From: Paratrimastix pyriformis
Taxonomy: Eukaryota > Preaxostyla > Paratrimastigidae
Length of the DNA stretch: 27,500 nucleotides
Direction: 5' to 3'
Assembly (NCBI GenBank): GCA_027972325.1
Contig: JAPMOS010000060.1
Location: 15,001 to 42,500 of the forward strand
The notes below the pieces were generated by a model. That model saw only the letters and a list, made by a program, of their open reading frames with translations. It was not told the DNA's origin and ran no database searches. The translations under genes were made by a program, and so were the position numbers. Shown one piece after another: positions 1-11,139 of the stretch (position 1 is the stretch's first letter; each line of letters starts with the position of its first letter).

Positions 1-481
1 TGGTGTCTCTCTGGAGCTGAGGATGGGTTAGTGCTGTGCTGTGCTGCTGTGTTTGGGGGCTTATGGTTCGCTCGTTCATCCCCCTCCCCCTCCCCCCCAC
101 CGCCACCCCCACCGCCCTCTGTTTCTTCTCCACTCTCCCATCCATCCGGCCCCCTCGCAGGACCGGCTGCCGACCCCGCCATCCTCAGCCCCCGCTCGCA
201 TCCTCGTGTCGGCTCCGGCCCCCTTCCGCCTGGCCATCCCCTGCCCCTGACGCGCCCCGCGTCCAGCCACCCGAAGTCCCCATCGGCCCTCAGACGCCCC
301 CCCCCCCCCGTCCCGCCGCCGCCGCCGCCGCAGCCACCATCACCCCATCCCACCCGCCGCCCAGGCGGCCCCTGCCCCGACCACCCCGCAGATTCCCCGC
401 AGCACACAGCTCGCACCCGCTGCCGGCCTGCCCGCCGTGTCCGGGTTGCCCCGTCCGGCAGCCGCAACCCCCGCCACGCCC

Positions 482-940
482 ATGGTGGCTTCAACCCCCG
501 CCATGGTGGCTTCAACCCCCGCCACTTCACCTCCCGCAATGACAACCCGTCCGGCAGCCGTGGCTTTCACCCCCGCCACAGCCACGGTGGCTTCAACCCC
601 AATGGTGGCTCCCACCCCCTACATGACCACGATGCCCCCCGAGACCATCCCCTCCCCCGGATCGGCCCCGCCGCCGCCTCCCCTGCTCCTCGCCGCCATC
701 CCCCAGGATGTCACCGCGCTATCCGAGGCCTCATGGGCCCTGATCCGACGCATCCTGCAGCAGTGGGTAGGCCTGCTCTGGTTGGCACACAGGGACTCCG
801 CCGCCCCCGCGCCGACGACCACCGAGCAACTCCTGGCAACGCTGCTCGGTGCCCTGCAGGCCAGCTCCCTGCCGGGGCCCCCGCAAGACCAGGCGGCAGC
901 CAAGGACCAGCTCAGCATCACCATCCCGGTCCCGTCCCTG

Positions 941-998
<58 letters not shown>

Positions 999-2867
999 TT
1001 GTGGAAGAACTTCTCCGCAGACCGAACGCAGCCTTCGATGATTCGCGCGAACAAGGTGCGCAGCAGCAGCTCCCGGACTTGCAGCAGCAGGAGATGCCCT
1101 CTCGTAGTGCCCAACTCGACGACGTCTCGCAAGGAGACGCCCACGGGCAGCAGCAGCGGGAGCAGGAGCAGCACCAACTGCAATCGCCTCATCGCCCCCA
1201 GCAGCAGCCTCCCCAGCAGCAGCAGCAACAACAACATGAGGATGAGGATGAGGAGGATGACGTGAAGAATGGAGGGCTGATCACTGCACCGACTCCCGCA
1301 CCCCAGCCCCAACCCCAGCCCCAGCCCACCCCGCCACCATCAGCACCCGTCCAGCCCTCGCCCCCAGGCCCACAGCGGCACCCCCCGTCCGGCCCCGAGG
1401 AAACACCCGACAGCAACCAGCAGCCGCATCACCACCGCCAGGCCACATGGGCAGCCGGACAGTGTGCATCCCCGCCCCGGCCCATGTCTGCCCACCCTGC
1501 GGATGAGCCCGCATCATCGGCATCGGCGTCGGCGTCGCGGCCTGTCGGGGCGGGCCATCGGCGGCGGCATACGATGGGGGCACTGCAGGACCACGAGGAG
1601 GAGTGCCCATCACCGGCACCCGCTGAGGCGCAGGCGCAGGCGCAGGCGCAGACGGGGCAGGCGGCGCCGGCTGGGTCGGCCATCCAAGGTCCGTGTTTCG
1701 GCACACCTTATCATCAGCATCAGCATCAGCATCTCATCAGCATCTCATCAGCATCAGCATCAGCATTAGCATTAGCATTAGCATTAGCATTAGCATTAGC
1801 ATTAGCATTAGCATTAGCATTAGCATTAGCATTAGCATTAGCATTAGCATTAGCATCTCATCATCATCATCCGATCATCACCCCCCTCACCACCCACAGC
1901 AGCCGCGGACCCGCTGGCAGCCCTGGTCCCGCGCCGCAAGTCCCCCGGCCGCAGCCTGACCACCCCAAGCCCCAGCCCCAGCCCGGCCCCCCTCACAGCC
2001 GCCACCCTCCCCCGCCCTCGCCCAACAGCAGCCGCCGCCCTCCCATCCGCACCCGCACCCGAGTCTGGGGGATCCCAGCTCCCCTCAGCCCGCGAATCGC
2101 GCGCCGCCGCCCCGCCCAGCAGCCCCGGGCTTCCCGACCAGCACCATCCCGATCCCGACCCGGCGGCCTCCACCTCCCGGGCCAAGTCGACCCCCCACAC
2201 CCACAACACCCACCGCCACCGCACTCCGGAGGAAGCAGCGGCCGCGAGCCCAGGGGGAGATGATGCAGACCGTGACATGGCCAGACGGCGTCATCATCGG
2301 CATCACCACAGCCATCACCGCTCACCCGACCGGCCGCACCACAGCCGCAGCCACAGCAGCGCCCCCCGCCCGGCACCATCGACCGGCATTCAGCTGGAGT
2401 CACCTGCACCCGCCGGTGGACAACCCCTGGGTATTGCCGACGCCGACCAGGCACAGGCAGTCGCCCCTCAAGAGCCGCCATCATCATCATCATGCGCGCT
2501 CGGGTCTGCCCCGTCGACAAGTCTGCTGCCCCCCACCTCCGGGCCGGCCGGCCCCCAACCGCATGGCGACCTCGACAACCGGTCCCCACGCCCCCGCGCC
2601 CCTGCTGCCTCTCCGTCTCAGCTCCCCAAATTGGCATCTCCGCCTGTCAATGATGACGAGCGGCCCCTTTCTCAGGGCCCCCGGAGTGGCGGTGGCGACG
2701 AGGACGTACCCAGCCATGCAGATCTGCTGGCGGAGGCGGAGCGGTATATGGCCCGGGCCAAGTCCCCCACCTTGCGTATCCAGCTGGCCCCAGGCCCCGC
2801 CGGTAGCCCCGCCGCCGGCGGGTCGCTCCGGAGGGGTCAGCTCCTCTTGGGGGGCGGGAGACGCTAA
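482..2867 (+). CDS. Pro/Gln/His-rich low-complexity protein, 5' end uncertain
   Basis: I do not recognise this protein. Two exons fit: 482-1688 and 1900-2867. The intron (donor GTCCGTGT, acceptor CACAG) joins them in phase 1 and gives 724 residues from the first in-frame ATG. The frame is open upstream to 251, so a 5' exon or an earlier start is possible. Residues about 80-150 are the least repetitive part and are Leu/Trp-rich (for example SWALIRRILQQWVGLLWLAH). An 18-residue polyGln follows at about 155-172, then Gln- and Pro-rich stretches and an acidic run (HEDEDEEDD). The second exon is Pro/Ser/His-rich with an HH/RS segment, and ends with a less repetitive segment (HADLLAEAERYMARAKSPT). 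The composition resembles disordered transcriptional or RNA-binding regulators, but no domain supports a function. The gene is confident as coding; the start is not. Confidence 0.6.
944..997 (+). repeat. (CAG)18 trinucleotide tract encoding polyGln
   Basis: Eighteen uninterrupted CAG codons are in frame with the surrounding Pro/Gln-rich gene and encode polyGln. Smaller CAG clusters follow up to about 1230. A pure CAG run of this length is expected to be length-variable. Confidence 0.95.
1763..1856 (+). repeat. GCATTA hexamer tandem repeat within an intron
   Basis: About 15 near-perfect copies of GCATTA follow a short CATCAG run. The array lies inside the 211-nt intron 1689-1899 of the Pro/Gln-rich gene. 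Read through, it would give an Ala-Leu or Ile-Ser dipeptide repeat. The intron assignment is preferred because the donor and acceptor phases join the flanking frames exactly. Confidence 0.9.
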
Positions 2868-3163
2868 AAGTCGTGATGCGGGGGTGGGCTGCTCGGGAAT
2901 TGTATTTCCGAAGTGGCTTGGGGGGTTAGTGTATTTGATTGGATTTGTGTGTTGGGTGTTGTGGTGGTGTACATCTTCGATTTCGCGTTCACTCTCCGCT
3001 TCTTTTGTGAGATTCGCATCGAACGACGTTGCGTCGTTCATTCCTCTCGCACCTTGCCGACTCTGTTCGAGTGTTCTCTCCGTTCGTCTCTGTTGTTTGT
3101 TGCTTCGCACAAGCCGGCGGAGCGGCTGGACCGTCGGGTGTGCCCCGCAAAGACTCCGGTTGA
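2868..3163. other. intergenic spacer, two tandem + strand genes
   Basis: This holds the 3' flank of the Pro/Gln-rich gene and the 5' flank of the deoxyribosyltransferase-like gene. It is more T-rich and of more even composition than the neighbouring exons. I see no RNA gene, convincing TATA element or conserved reading frame in it. Confidence 0.5.
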
Positions 3164-3804
3164 ATGATCACCATCACAGCTCCAGAGGAAACTCCTCAGA
3201 CGACCCGTCCTAAACTTTTTTTGGGTGGGGCAATCAGCGGGGCGCCAGACTGGCAGGCAACGCTGATCGGGCTTCTCGGTAATTCATGTCCTCAGCTCAT
3301 CCTGCTGAATCCCCGCCGCGCTTCCTTCCCCGTTTGTGGTGGGCTCGAAGATAACAAGAAACTTGGTACAGAACAGATTCTTTGGGAAGAACGAAATATC
3401 ATGAACTCGAATGCCATGACCATGTGGTTCTGCAAAGGTTGGCGTGTTAAAGCACAGATTCATCACACACACTTCACCATCAGAAACCCTGGGGCCCATC
3501 TGCTTGTTTGAACTTGGGAAGATGGCCGCCCTTGGTCACAAGCTCTTCGTGGGTTGTGAACCCGGTTATGCCCGCGACCTGTCTGCCTGCCCTCCACCTG
3601 CCTCTCCTCTCACCACCCCGTTGCATCTCGGGCAGGGATGTGCGAGTCCAATTGGGGTTGATGCGATCCGACATTGTGGTGGTCGACACCCTGGAGGCGC
3701 TCGCTGGTCAGGTCCAGCAGTGGTATCGCACCCTGGGTCAGAGCGGCCCTGCCGCCGCCCCGCCCGCCCACCCCACAGCCGTGTCACCAGCATCCTCCAC
3801 ATGA
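3164..3804 (+). CDS. nucleoside 2-deoxyribosyltransferase-like protein
   Basis: Three exons, 3164-3437, 3484-3580 and 3636-3804, give 179 residues with exact phase closure. The start is the ATG at 3164. The protein is a single domain that looks like the Nuc_deoxyrib_tr_2 group of the nucleoside 2-deoxyribosyltransferase/DprA-Rossmann fold. Visible motifs are KLFLGGAISGAPDWQ at the N terminus, ILLNPRR at about 45-51, an ILWEERNIMNSNAMTMWF segment, then ETLGPICLFELGKM and VGCEPGYARDLDV, where related proteins place the catalytic Glu and nucleotide-contacting residues. Family enzymes move deoxyribose between bases in nucleotide salvage; the eukaryotic members are mostly uncharacterised, so the exact substrate is unknown. 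There is no signal peptide or membrane segment, so it is probably cytosolic. Intron 1 starts GTTGGC and intron 2 GTCTGC. The gene converges on the membrane-protein gene ending at 4360. Confidence 0.88.
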
Positions 3805-4359
3805 CGTGCCCTCTCGGCATGCAACTCGTTTTCAGATTTTTTTTGTTTTTAAATGTCGGTGATGAAGCACAGGCAGACGGTTTGACCGGATCGGATCGAC
3901 TCGAACTGAGGGGGAAATTGGAAGGGAAGAGCGAAGAACGGAGACCCAAGTCGGAAAAAAAGTTCCGGGAAAAAAAAACACACAACGGAAAGGGGGGGGA
4001 GGTGGGGGGGGGGGGCAATGCCGATGGAGCTGGCACACCCCCGCCACGAAAAAAACGCCCAACGAAACGGAATTGAAAGGAAGATCTCCCGGCCCGCCTT
4101 TGCGGAGGGGGAGGGGAAGGGGAAGGGGGAGGGGAGGGGCGGCGGTCCCAAAACCAGCAGCCAGAAACGGAAACACGGACGAAACAGCCACGGACAGCAC
4201 GGATCGGAAAGTACGGACAGACACGCAAAAATGGACATCGACAGAGAATTGAGAATTAACGCCATGAAACGGCGATGGGGAGCCGCGATGGGCGACATGG
4301 CTGGTGATAAGTGGCATCCTCCTCCCCGGGGGGGGAGGGGGAGGGGGGGGGGGGTATCG
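3805..4359. other. intergenic region between convergent genes
   Basis: The + strand is purine-rich, with several A and G homopolymer runs (around 3955-3985, 4000-4017 and 4325-4354). It separates the deoxyribosyltransferase-like gene from the end of the minus-strand membrane-protein gene. Reading frames through it lack codon character and no domain is recognisable. Confidence 0.5.
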
Positions 4360-6128
4360 TCACACGCGAGGCGCCAGGGGCTCGGTCAGCTGTTGCCGGT
4401 GGGCAGCGGCGTCAGCCTCACCCGTCGTGGGGAAGGCAGACAGCAGCATGCTCGCCCGACCGGGCGGGGTCTCCAGGGCTGCTTCGAGCGGCGCGCTGCT
4501 GGTCGCCGCCCCGCTTGGACGCTGGGGCGGTGGTGGTGGCGGTGATGGTGGTGATGATGATTGATGATGATTGACGATGAATGAATGATGCCGATGCCGT
4601 TGCCGTTGCCGTTGCCGTTGCCGATGCCGATGCTAATGTTGATGCTGATGCTGATGCTGATGCTGCTGATGCTGATGCTGATGCTGACGCTGCTGCTCAT
4701 GCTGATGATTGTGGTGATGATTGGGTAGTGACGGTACTGCATTGGGGGGAGGGACGGACAATGGGCGCGTAGAGTCGGCGCAGGCAGCGGCCGCAGACGG
4801 AGGCGCTGCGGGTGTGACCCTGCAGCCCGGCGATGACCCGCTCCAGCTGCAGCCCGGCGGTGGTGAACAAGGGCCATCGATCGTCATCGGCATCAACATC
4901 ACCACCACCAACACATTCATATCAGCAGCAGCAAAACCCGTCATCTTCCATCCACCAGCATCCATCAGCGTCATCATCCATCATCCCACACCATGCGCGC
5001 CGCCCAGGAGCCGAGGGAGGGAGGAAGACAGACGGTGGCGGTGATCACGCCCACGACCCCCATGAGCGACATGAAGAGCGAGGCGGCACTGCTGAAGATG
5101 GTCACAGGGGAGGCCTTCTCCGAGACCGTCACCATGACCGACATCGGGTCCTCCCAAACGTCTGGGGTGGTGGTGGTGGTGGTGGTGGGGGGAGGGGTGA
5201 GCTGACGCTCTCTCTGGCAATACACGCTGGATCCTGTGCGGGGGGGACAAAAGACAATCGCAAAAATGTGTCCGAGCTGGGATTCGAACCCAGGACCTCA
5301 TGTGTGTGAGACATATGTGATAACCGACTACACCACCCGGACAGTAATATATATATCTGGGATAAGCACAGGCTGAAGACACCAGAAATAGAATGGGAGT
5401 GCCGCTGCTGCTCGATGGCGGGAAGCGGACCAAACTCGGCGGTGAAGTCGACCGACGTGCGGGTGTTGAACCAGTTCTCGGAGTCGCTCGGGGCGGTTGT
5501 CGTAAAGTCGTCTGTGGAATCAGAAGAAGAGAGCAGAGCGGCCTCTGGTGAATGGGACTCGTGCGTGTGACGAGCAAACCGAAACCCGCTTCCCCCCGTT
5601 CGGGTCACGTCGCCTTCCGCCCACACGCGGGTCAGTTCGAACGCGCATGCCGTTGGTATGAACGAGGACAATTTTATGGCCACCAGACACGCCCTTGCTC
5701 GCCCCAAAACCCGGCTGGTGACTCGCGACCCACCGACAGGATTCTGGGACACGAAGGAAAAATTCTCGATCGATGCAACATGGATTCAAACAGACGGTAA
5801 CGGGCTCTCCCCAAACTGAACTTGGCGAAGGTATCATCGAGGCAACGGTTGAGGATATTCCTTCGGTGGAATTGTGGGATGACGACCTCCAACAGCAACT
5901 CAGGGACGTTGTAACGCGGGGGCACCACTGTGTGGGGGAATTGGCAAGACGAATGGCGGACCCTGCCAGACGAGCTCGGGGAAGACGATGCAGTCGTTCT
6001 CGGCGCCCAGCATGCGGAACTCGCGATGCATGGCGCTGCGCACCTGCAGCCGCAGCGTCGCCGCGGCCTCGACGCCGTCCTGGTGGTCGACATCCCCACA
6101 CATGCCAGCCCTGATGATGAAGACCTCG

Positions 6129-6161
<33 letters not shown>

Positions 6162-9100
6162 ATGCCCCCCCATAGGTCGACATCCCACTCATGATGGGCG
6201 ACATCTTCATCGCAGGCACACAGGAGCTATCCCCGGGGGGGGGGGGGGGAGGAGGAGGAGGAGATTGGTGACCTGCATGACTCGGTCGAGGAGAGGCGAG
6301 GCCTTCCACACCTCGACGGCCGAGTACAGGTAGTATTCCTCGTCCGGGTTCTTCTGCTCCGCAGACCCACATGAACACGGAGTGATGGATGATGAATGGT
6401 GATGGTGATGCTGTTGCGAAGACTGGGTCATGAGGCTGATGATGACTGAATGCACATGATGCTGATGCGGCGATGCTGATGACGTTTGAATCACTGGATG
6501 ATGACTGGATGCCGATGCGGCCGATTGGATGATGATGGTGAGTGGAGAATTGGATGGCGATGGCGATGGTGGTGACTACCGGCGATGGGTGGTGGTGGTG
6601 GTCGCTGCAGACGGGGGCGCACTTGGTGGTCTCCATCGATGCCGACATGTACACGGCCGAGACGCCCCCCGTGGCCCTGGAGATGGGCACGTGGTGCTTG
6701 ACGTTCTGCTGGAGCCAGGCCATCAGCCGGTCCACGAGCTCCTGGCCCCCGCACTCGGTCTGTCATCGCCCACACACACGCAGCCCACAACAAGCAGAAT
6801 GAAGGTGATTCCACGGACTCGGTCTGGCCCCCCGTCCCCATGTCAGAGGCACCACAAGCCGTCCCCATCAAGCAGGGGGCGACGATGTGAAACCCGGTCC
6901 ACAAACTGCCGGCCTTGGATCCGGTCATTGGCAGGGAGCGCCGCGAGACACCTCGATGTCAGACCGCTCTGAACCCCATCAACCTCCACGCATTATGGGT
7001 CTGGCTGCGCCTCCACATCCCCGGTCCGTCATCCCCGCCATGCACAGCCCCCGACCTTGAAGTAGCTCTCGACGTAGCAGAGGTCCTCCCGCCAGATCCC
7101 ATCGTCGTCGACCTTGGAGCACCAGTGGGCGGTCGAGGCCCAGTCCGGGGCCGGGTACAGGGCCGCGTTCTGCTGGACCTCGATGGCCGGGTCGCAGGCG
7201 AAGGCCGACACCTGGTCGTAGTAGGAGCCGCCCTTCTTCGACTGGTAGGTGTGGTTGCCTGCCGACAGACGAGCGAGGGGCAAAAGGGCGGTGAGGGCTC
7301 GGGGTGTCCGACGATGCTCAGTGTGGTGTTTTTCCGGACTGAACCTGTTACGGATTTCGCAGTGGAATGAGGTTTTGTTTTCCCCGCTTGGCAAAACGAG
7401 CCGAGGCAAAGCGCATGTGCAGGTCTGCTGTTTTTCGCGCTGTGGTTCTGTCTCCCACTGGTAACCGGGAGGAAGAAGACTTCATGAATCATATCCGCCC
7501 TGGAACTTCATCTTCAGTGGGTTGCCTGATGTGCCTGATGCACTTGTCCCACTTTTTTTGAATTGGAACGGGGATTTGAATGTTTGGTTTTGACGTCCGG
7601 CAGATCGGAGCGCTTGGCGGCCACAATGGGAAGGAGGTCTGAGCGGGACAGACAGAAATCGCCCTCACGGCAGCAGGGGCCGGCATACCCCCAGAAGTAG
7701 GTGTCCATGTACAGGGCAATGGAGACATTCTGCACCTCAGGGCACCTGTGGACACCACCCCACAAGCCACACCGCCGAGAGCGACACAGGGAGCGTTGAA
7801 TCGGCACACATCCGGGCGGACAACCTCCCTGCCCAGGGGGAGGGGAGCCGGACAGACCAATTGGGATCGGCGGGGATCGCGTACCCGTAGTGCTCGAAGG
7901 GCTCCCGGCGCAGGTAGGGGATGGCCGTGAGGGTGGCGTTGTCGTAGAGGTTGGTCAGCACGTAGAAGGCCACGAAGGGCACGATGAAGAACAGGAAGAA
8001 GACCGACCCAAAGCCACCCAGGGTCGTTTGGCTGTGATCGTGGGTGTATGTGTGGGGTGTGGGGGGGGTGGTGGTAGTGGCGGCGGCGCCAATTTGGTGG
8101 TGTGCCAGCAGCGGGGGTGTCTTCGAAGCGAAGGGCTGCTTTTTGGGGGGACAGGAGGCCTGTGACAGGGGTGGCATGTGCGCACGCTTGTATTGCGTCC
8201 GATGCTGAGGGTGGGGTGGGACGGACCCCTGGAGCTTGTAGCCCTCCTCATGGGTGGGATGCCGGTCCTGGAAGAGCATGTCCAAATGCTTCAACTGACG
8301 GGGCATGCAGCCGTGCCTGGGACCCACGCGGCCCCATCTGGGGCAGCACCGCGGGACCAGGCCATAGACCAGGGACACGGCCAGGGCGGCCGCCAGCCCC
8401 AGGCAGCCCGCAAAGACGTACCAATACGAGGAGTTGATCTCGCCCACGATGCGCGGATTCGTGCGGCCCCGACTGCCCAGGTCGTTATGCAGCGGGTCCT
8501 CCGTCAGGCCCGTCGTGTGGCCCTCGAACAGTTCGTGTTTGGCCCGCGGCACGCCCGTCCCGACGGGGCAGTACTCGGCTTCGGTGCACGGGATGCAGGC
8601 CGTGCTTCGCAGCTGGGGGGCCTTGCTGCCGGCCGGGCAGGGCAGGCACATGCCCCCCGAGGGATCCGGCTGGTAGGTGCCGAAGGGACACGGGGCGCAC
8701 TCCAGCGAGCCGAAGCCCCAGGCCGTGCTGCCCGGGGGGCATTCCTATCGTGGGGAGGAGGGTGGGCGTGGGGAGGCAAGCAATTCTCACATGTGGAAAA
8801 TTGGTAAAGGCTGGCCGAACAACAAGACACGGGCATCGGAACGACTCTGCCGCTCGTCGGGTGTGAGGGCGAGAGGGGACAGACCTCACACGTGCCATCG
8901 GGCAGCCCCACGGAGCCTGGCGGGCAGGCGATGCAATAGTCGCCCAGGGCCCGCTTGCCCTGGGGGCAGACGGCCGGCGCCGGGCCTGCAATAGCGCCCA
9001 GAGCACCAGACCATGCAGACACGTTGAGACGCATACCGACATCGCAGAAGCGCGCTTCGTGTTCGGATGTCCCGTGCTGAAAGGGTCTTCAGACACAACG

Positions 9101-10870
9101 GGACGCATACTCGCAAATACACAGCATGTCGCAAGAAGTGGAGGCACAGTCCACGAGGGAAGCGTCATAGTCAAGCAGTATCCACCAGGCCAACATACGA
9201 AAGCAGGCAGCAGCGAACAAGGGTCAGTCAACGGCGAAGCGCTCAGGCGGAAGGGCCATTCGGAACAAAAATCAGGAGGCTCACAAGCGATCCGTCGGTT
9301 TGGATGGACATCGCACGGCAGCAGCAGCGAATTTCCGCTATCCGCACACAATTCGCCATCATTCGTGGATACGCGGAAGTGCAGTCCCAATGGCGAGAGC
9401 CTCAACATCACGAACAGGGCAGGGGCAGGGGCAGGGGCAGGGGCAGGGGCAGGGGCAGGGGCAAACGGACGGTCGGTGTATCGCCAGAAGGTGGCGTTGG
9501 CCCCGGGGCTGCCCGGGGATGCGACCAGGATGTAGTGCGTGTCGGTCCGCTGCCAGTGCAGGGCGCAGCTGGCCGCCGGGCAGGAGATGTTCACATCCAC
9601 AGCCACGGGCTCCCACACGTGCGTGCTCACGTCTAGCGAGGGGAGGGGGATAGCGAGGGAAAGGAGGAGAAAATGTTAAGCCTCCGTGTCGCCACCACAT
9701 CCACAGGCCAGGGGGACATCCATCCATCACGGTGGGACATTACAGATCCAGCGGGATGGGGGGGGGGGGGGGGGGGAATATCTGGGGGACGTCCGCCACC
9801 TGGGGGCAGCCACAACCAGCATGAGGCAGAGACACGAGGGAACTGGCCAGCCACGACGACTGTTAGCCACACGCGGCCAAAGAAGGCCGCTGGTGCAGAC
9901 CGACGAACGAGTCCGACCCTGTCTTTGAGCGGAGCCTGAAAAGCACCACCCGGCCGCCCATGCCCCCCGCCAGGAAGCCCAAGGTCCCGCTCTGGCGCTC
10001 CTGGCGCGCCGCAACGGCAAAGGTCAGTGCACAGAGAGTCCCCTGGACCGACGTGATCTGCAGGTTGGGCGTCATGGGGCTGATGAGGCCTGGGGGTGTG
10101 GAGACAGTCGCGGGGGTGAGGGCGTGGGGGGTGAGATCGGCATGGGGTGAGAACACTCCACACCACAGACTTTCGTTCACCTGGAAGGCTTTGACAACGA
10201 GGCAGGATTCGTATGCAGCGATGACCAGCAGTGCCTCTGAGTGGTACACCGCCGTCACACTGGTGACCTTCATGTACTGGTATGCTCCCCACTGGGGGGC
10301 AGAGACGGGGAGGGCGGTCCAGCGGTAGAACAAAGTCACTGGCGAACCCACCGCCTGGCCGTAGGCATTTCCCAAAATATACAGCCGAAAGGCACGGTCT
10401 TCAAGCGGCGAAAACAGAATGATCGAACGCCCCTGGGCATCATCAAAGGCGGTGTACGATTGCGCGGCGGGTGGGAGAGGTTGCGATTCCGGAAGGACAT
10501 TAAAAAACTGGGACCGGGTGTTGATCATAAAAACGGTCGACTCGGGCGAGTAGGGCGGGGCCGAGTGGATGCCGGAGATGGCGAACAGCTCGGGACCGTG
10601 GTAAAAAATGAGATGATCTTTTCGGTAGAATACCTCGATCGGAATCGGAATAAAAGTGTTGTTTTCCAAGGACAAGGCCGTTGCGAGGACACGGTCGCCA
10701 CCCAAGCAAACGATATTGTCCCAGAAGAGGGCGCATGCCATACCCGGCGAATCCTCGAACTGTGCGAGCGGCTGCCAAGAATTTGGTACGTCTCCTAATA
10801 AAGTATTTGCTGTGTCTCCTGAGGCACCACCAAGAGAGAATGCAACCAACAGCAGAGCCACCGCCCACAT
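4360..10870 (-). CDS. cysteine-rich multi-pass membrane protein, about 18 exons
   Basis: The start is the ATG at 10870, followed by a clear signal peptide (MWAVALLLVAFSLGGAS). Exons I can place: 10171-10870, 9901-10089, from 9632, 8885-8985, 8227-8744, 7858-8031, from 7745, 7056-7258, 6613-6759, 6273-6353, 6182-6226, 5962-6124, 5796-5927, one or two exons within about 5383-5750, 5034-5161, 4760-4846 and 4360-4521. Phases agree at nearly every junction. Unresolved are the 3' ends of the exons starting at 9632 and 7745, and the join near 5550-5750. Order: a luminal or extracellular domain of about 300 residues, an Ala-Pro repeat, Cys-rich repeats of ephrin-receptor/TNFR-like type (GDYCIACPPGS, CLPCPAGS, EYCPVGTG), TM1 (YVFAGCLGLAAALAVSLVYG), a Cys/basic loop, TM2 (SVFFLFFIVPFVAFYVLTNL), a long second ectodomain with N-glycosylation sequons, TM3 (AASLFMSLMGVVGVITATV) and a cytoplasmic tail of about 80 residues. 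The family is unknown to me; a surface receptor or sensor role is inference only. Confidence 0.7.
4590..4706. repeat. compound CCGTTG / GATGCT microsatellite
   Basis: Tandem GCCGTT and GATGCT hexamer-like repeats sit in the last intron of the minus-strand membrane-protein gene (between exons 4760-4846 and 4360-4521). They are imperfect and grade into GATGAT runs on both sides. Confidence 0.85.
5262..5266 (-). terminator. T5 Pol III terminator of tRNA-Val
   Basis: On the minus strand five Ts begin two bases past the discriminator base of the tRNA, which is the usual RNA polymerase III stop. Confidence 0.8.
5269..5342 (-). tRNA. tRNA-Val (anticodon CAC), intronic
   Basis: This is a complete 74-nt cloverleaf on the minus strand. 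The 7-bp acceptor stem is GTCCGGG with CTCGGAC (one G-T pair), with discriminator A. The anticodon stem is TATGT/ACATG around loop CTCACAC, and the T arm is CTGGG-TTCGAAT-CCCAG. Anticodon CAC reads GTG (Val). The internal B box GGTTCGAATCC is intact. The encoded 3' end lacks CCA, as expected for a eukaryotic nuclear gene. It lies in the 221-nt intron 5162-5382 of the membrane-protein gene, in the same orientation as the host. A T5 tract follows directly, and a short TATATATATA stretch precedes it. Confidence 0.96.
5343..5360 (-). promoter_or_regulatory. TATA-like element upstream of tRNA-Val
   Basis: On the minus strand the sequence just before the tRNA reads AGATATATATATTACT. It could position Pol III for the tRNA, as upstream TATA boxes do in some plants, fission yeast and protists. 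It also lies inside the host intron and may be chance. Confidence 0.35.
9416..9464 (-). repeat. CTGCCC-type hexamer repeat coding for Ala-Pro
   Basis: About eight copies of GGGGCA on the + strand read as alternating Ala and Pro on the coding strand of the membrane-protein gene. They form a short stiff linker after the first luminal domain. Confidence 0.85.
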
Positions 10871-11139
10871 TTCAAAAAGAGTGGATCTGCCCGGTGCTGG
10901 GGAAAGGAGCTCGGCCGGCGAGTCAAGAGAGAAAAAACACCGTGATACAAGCGTCAGGCCAACCTCATCATGCCTCCATCAGTCACCTCCAAGAGCCGTC
11001 AGAGGGGAGTAGGTGACGTATTTTCAATGAGAATACAACATCAAACAAAATCAAAAAAAAGTGTGCAAAAGAAAGGGAAATATTATGCAACAAGCCCTTT
11101 CACGGGGAAGGGCGTCATATCGGGGGGAGGCCTTTTGGT
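10871..11139. other. intergenic spacer between two minus-strand genes
   Basis: This holds the 3' flank of CAP and the 5' flank of the membrane-protein gene. It includes a relatively A-rich segment at about 11030-11095. I see no RNA gene or further coding frame. Confidence 0.5.

Noticed and set aside
944-997. Other frames of the CAG tract (polySer, polyAla, antisense polyLeu)
   Set aside because: Only the polyGln frame continues into the second exon with phase closure and has a plausible non-repeat segment upstream.
1693-1959. Ile-Ser or Ala-Leu dipeptide repeat protein
   Set aside because: It is read-through of the GCATTA array. The donor at 1689 and acceptor at 1899 join the flanking coding frames exactly.
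4018-4545. Plus-strand frames across the end of the membrane-protein gene
   Set aside because: They lack domains and run antisense to the last exon 4360-4521, which closes in frame with its stop at 4360.
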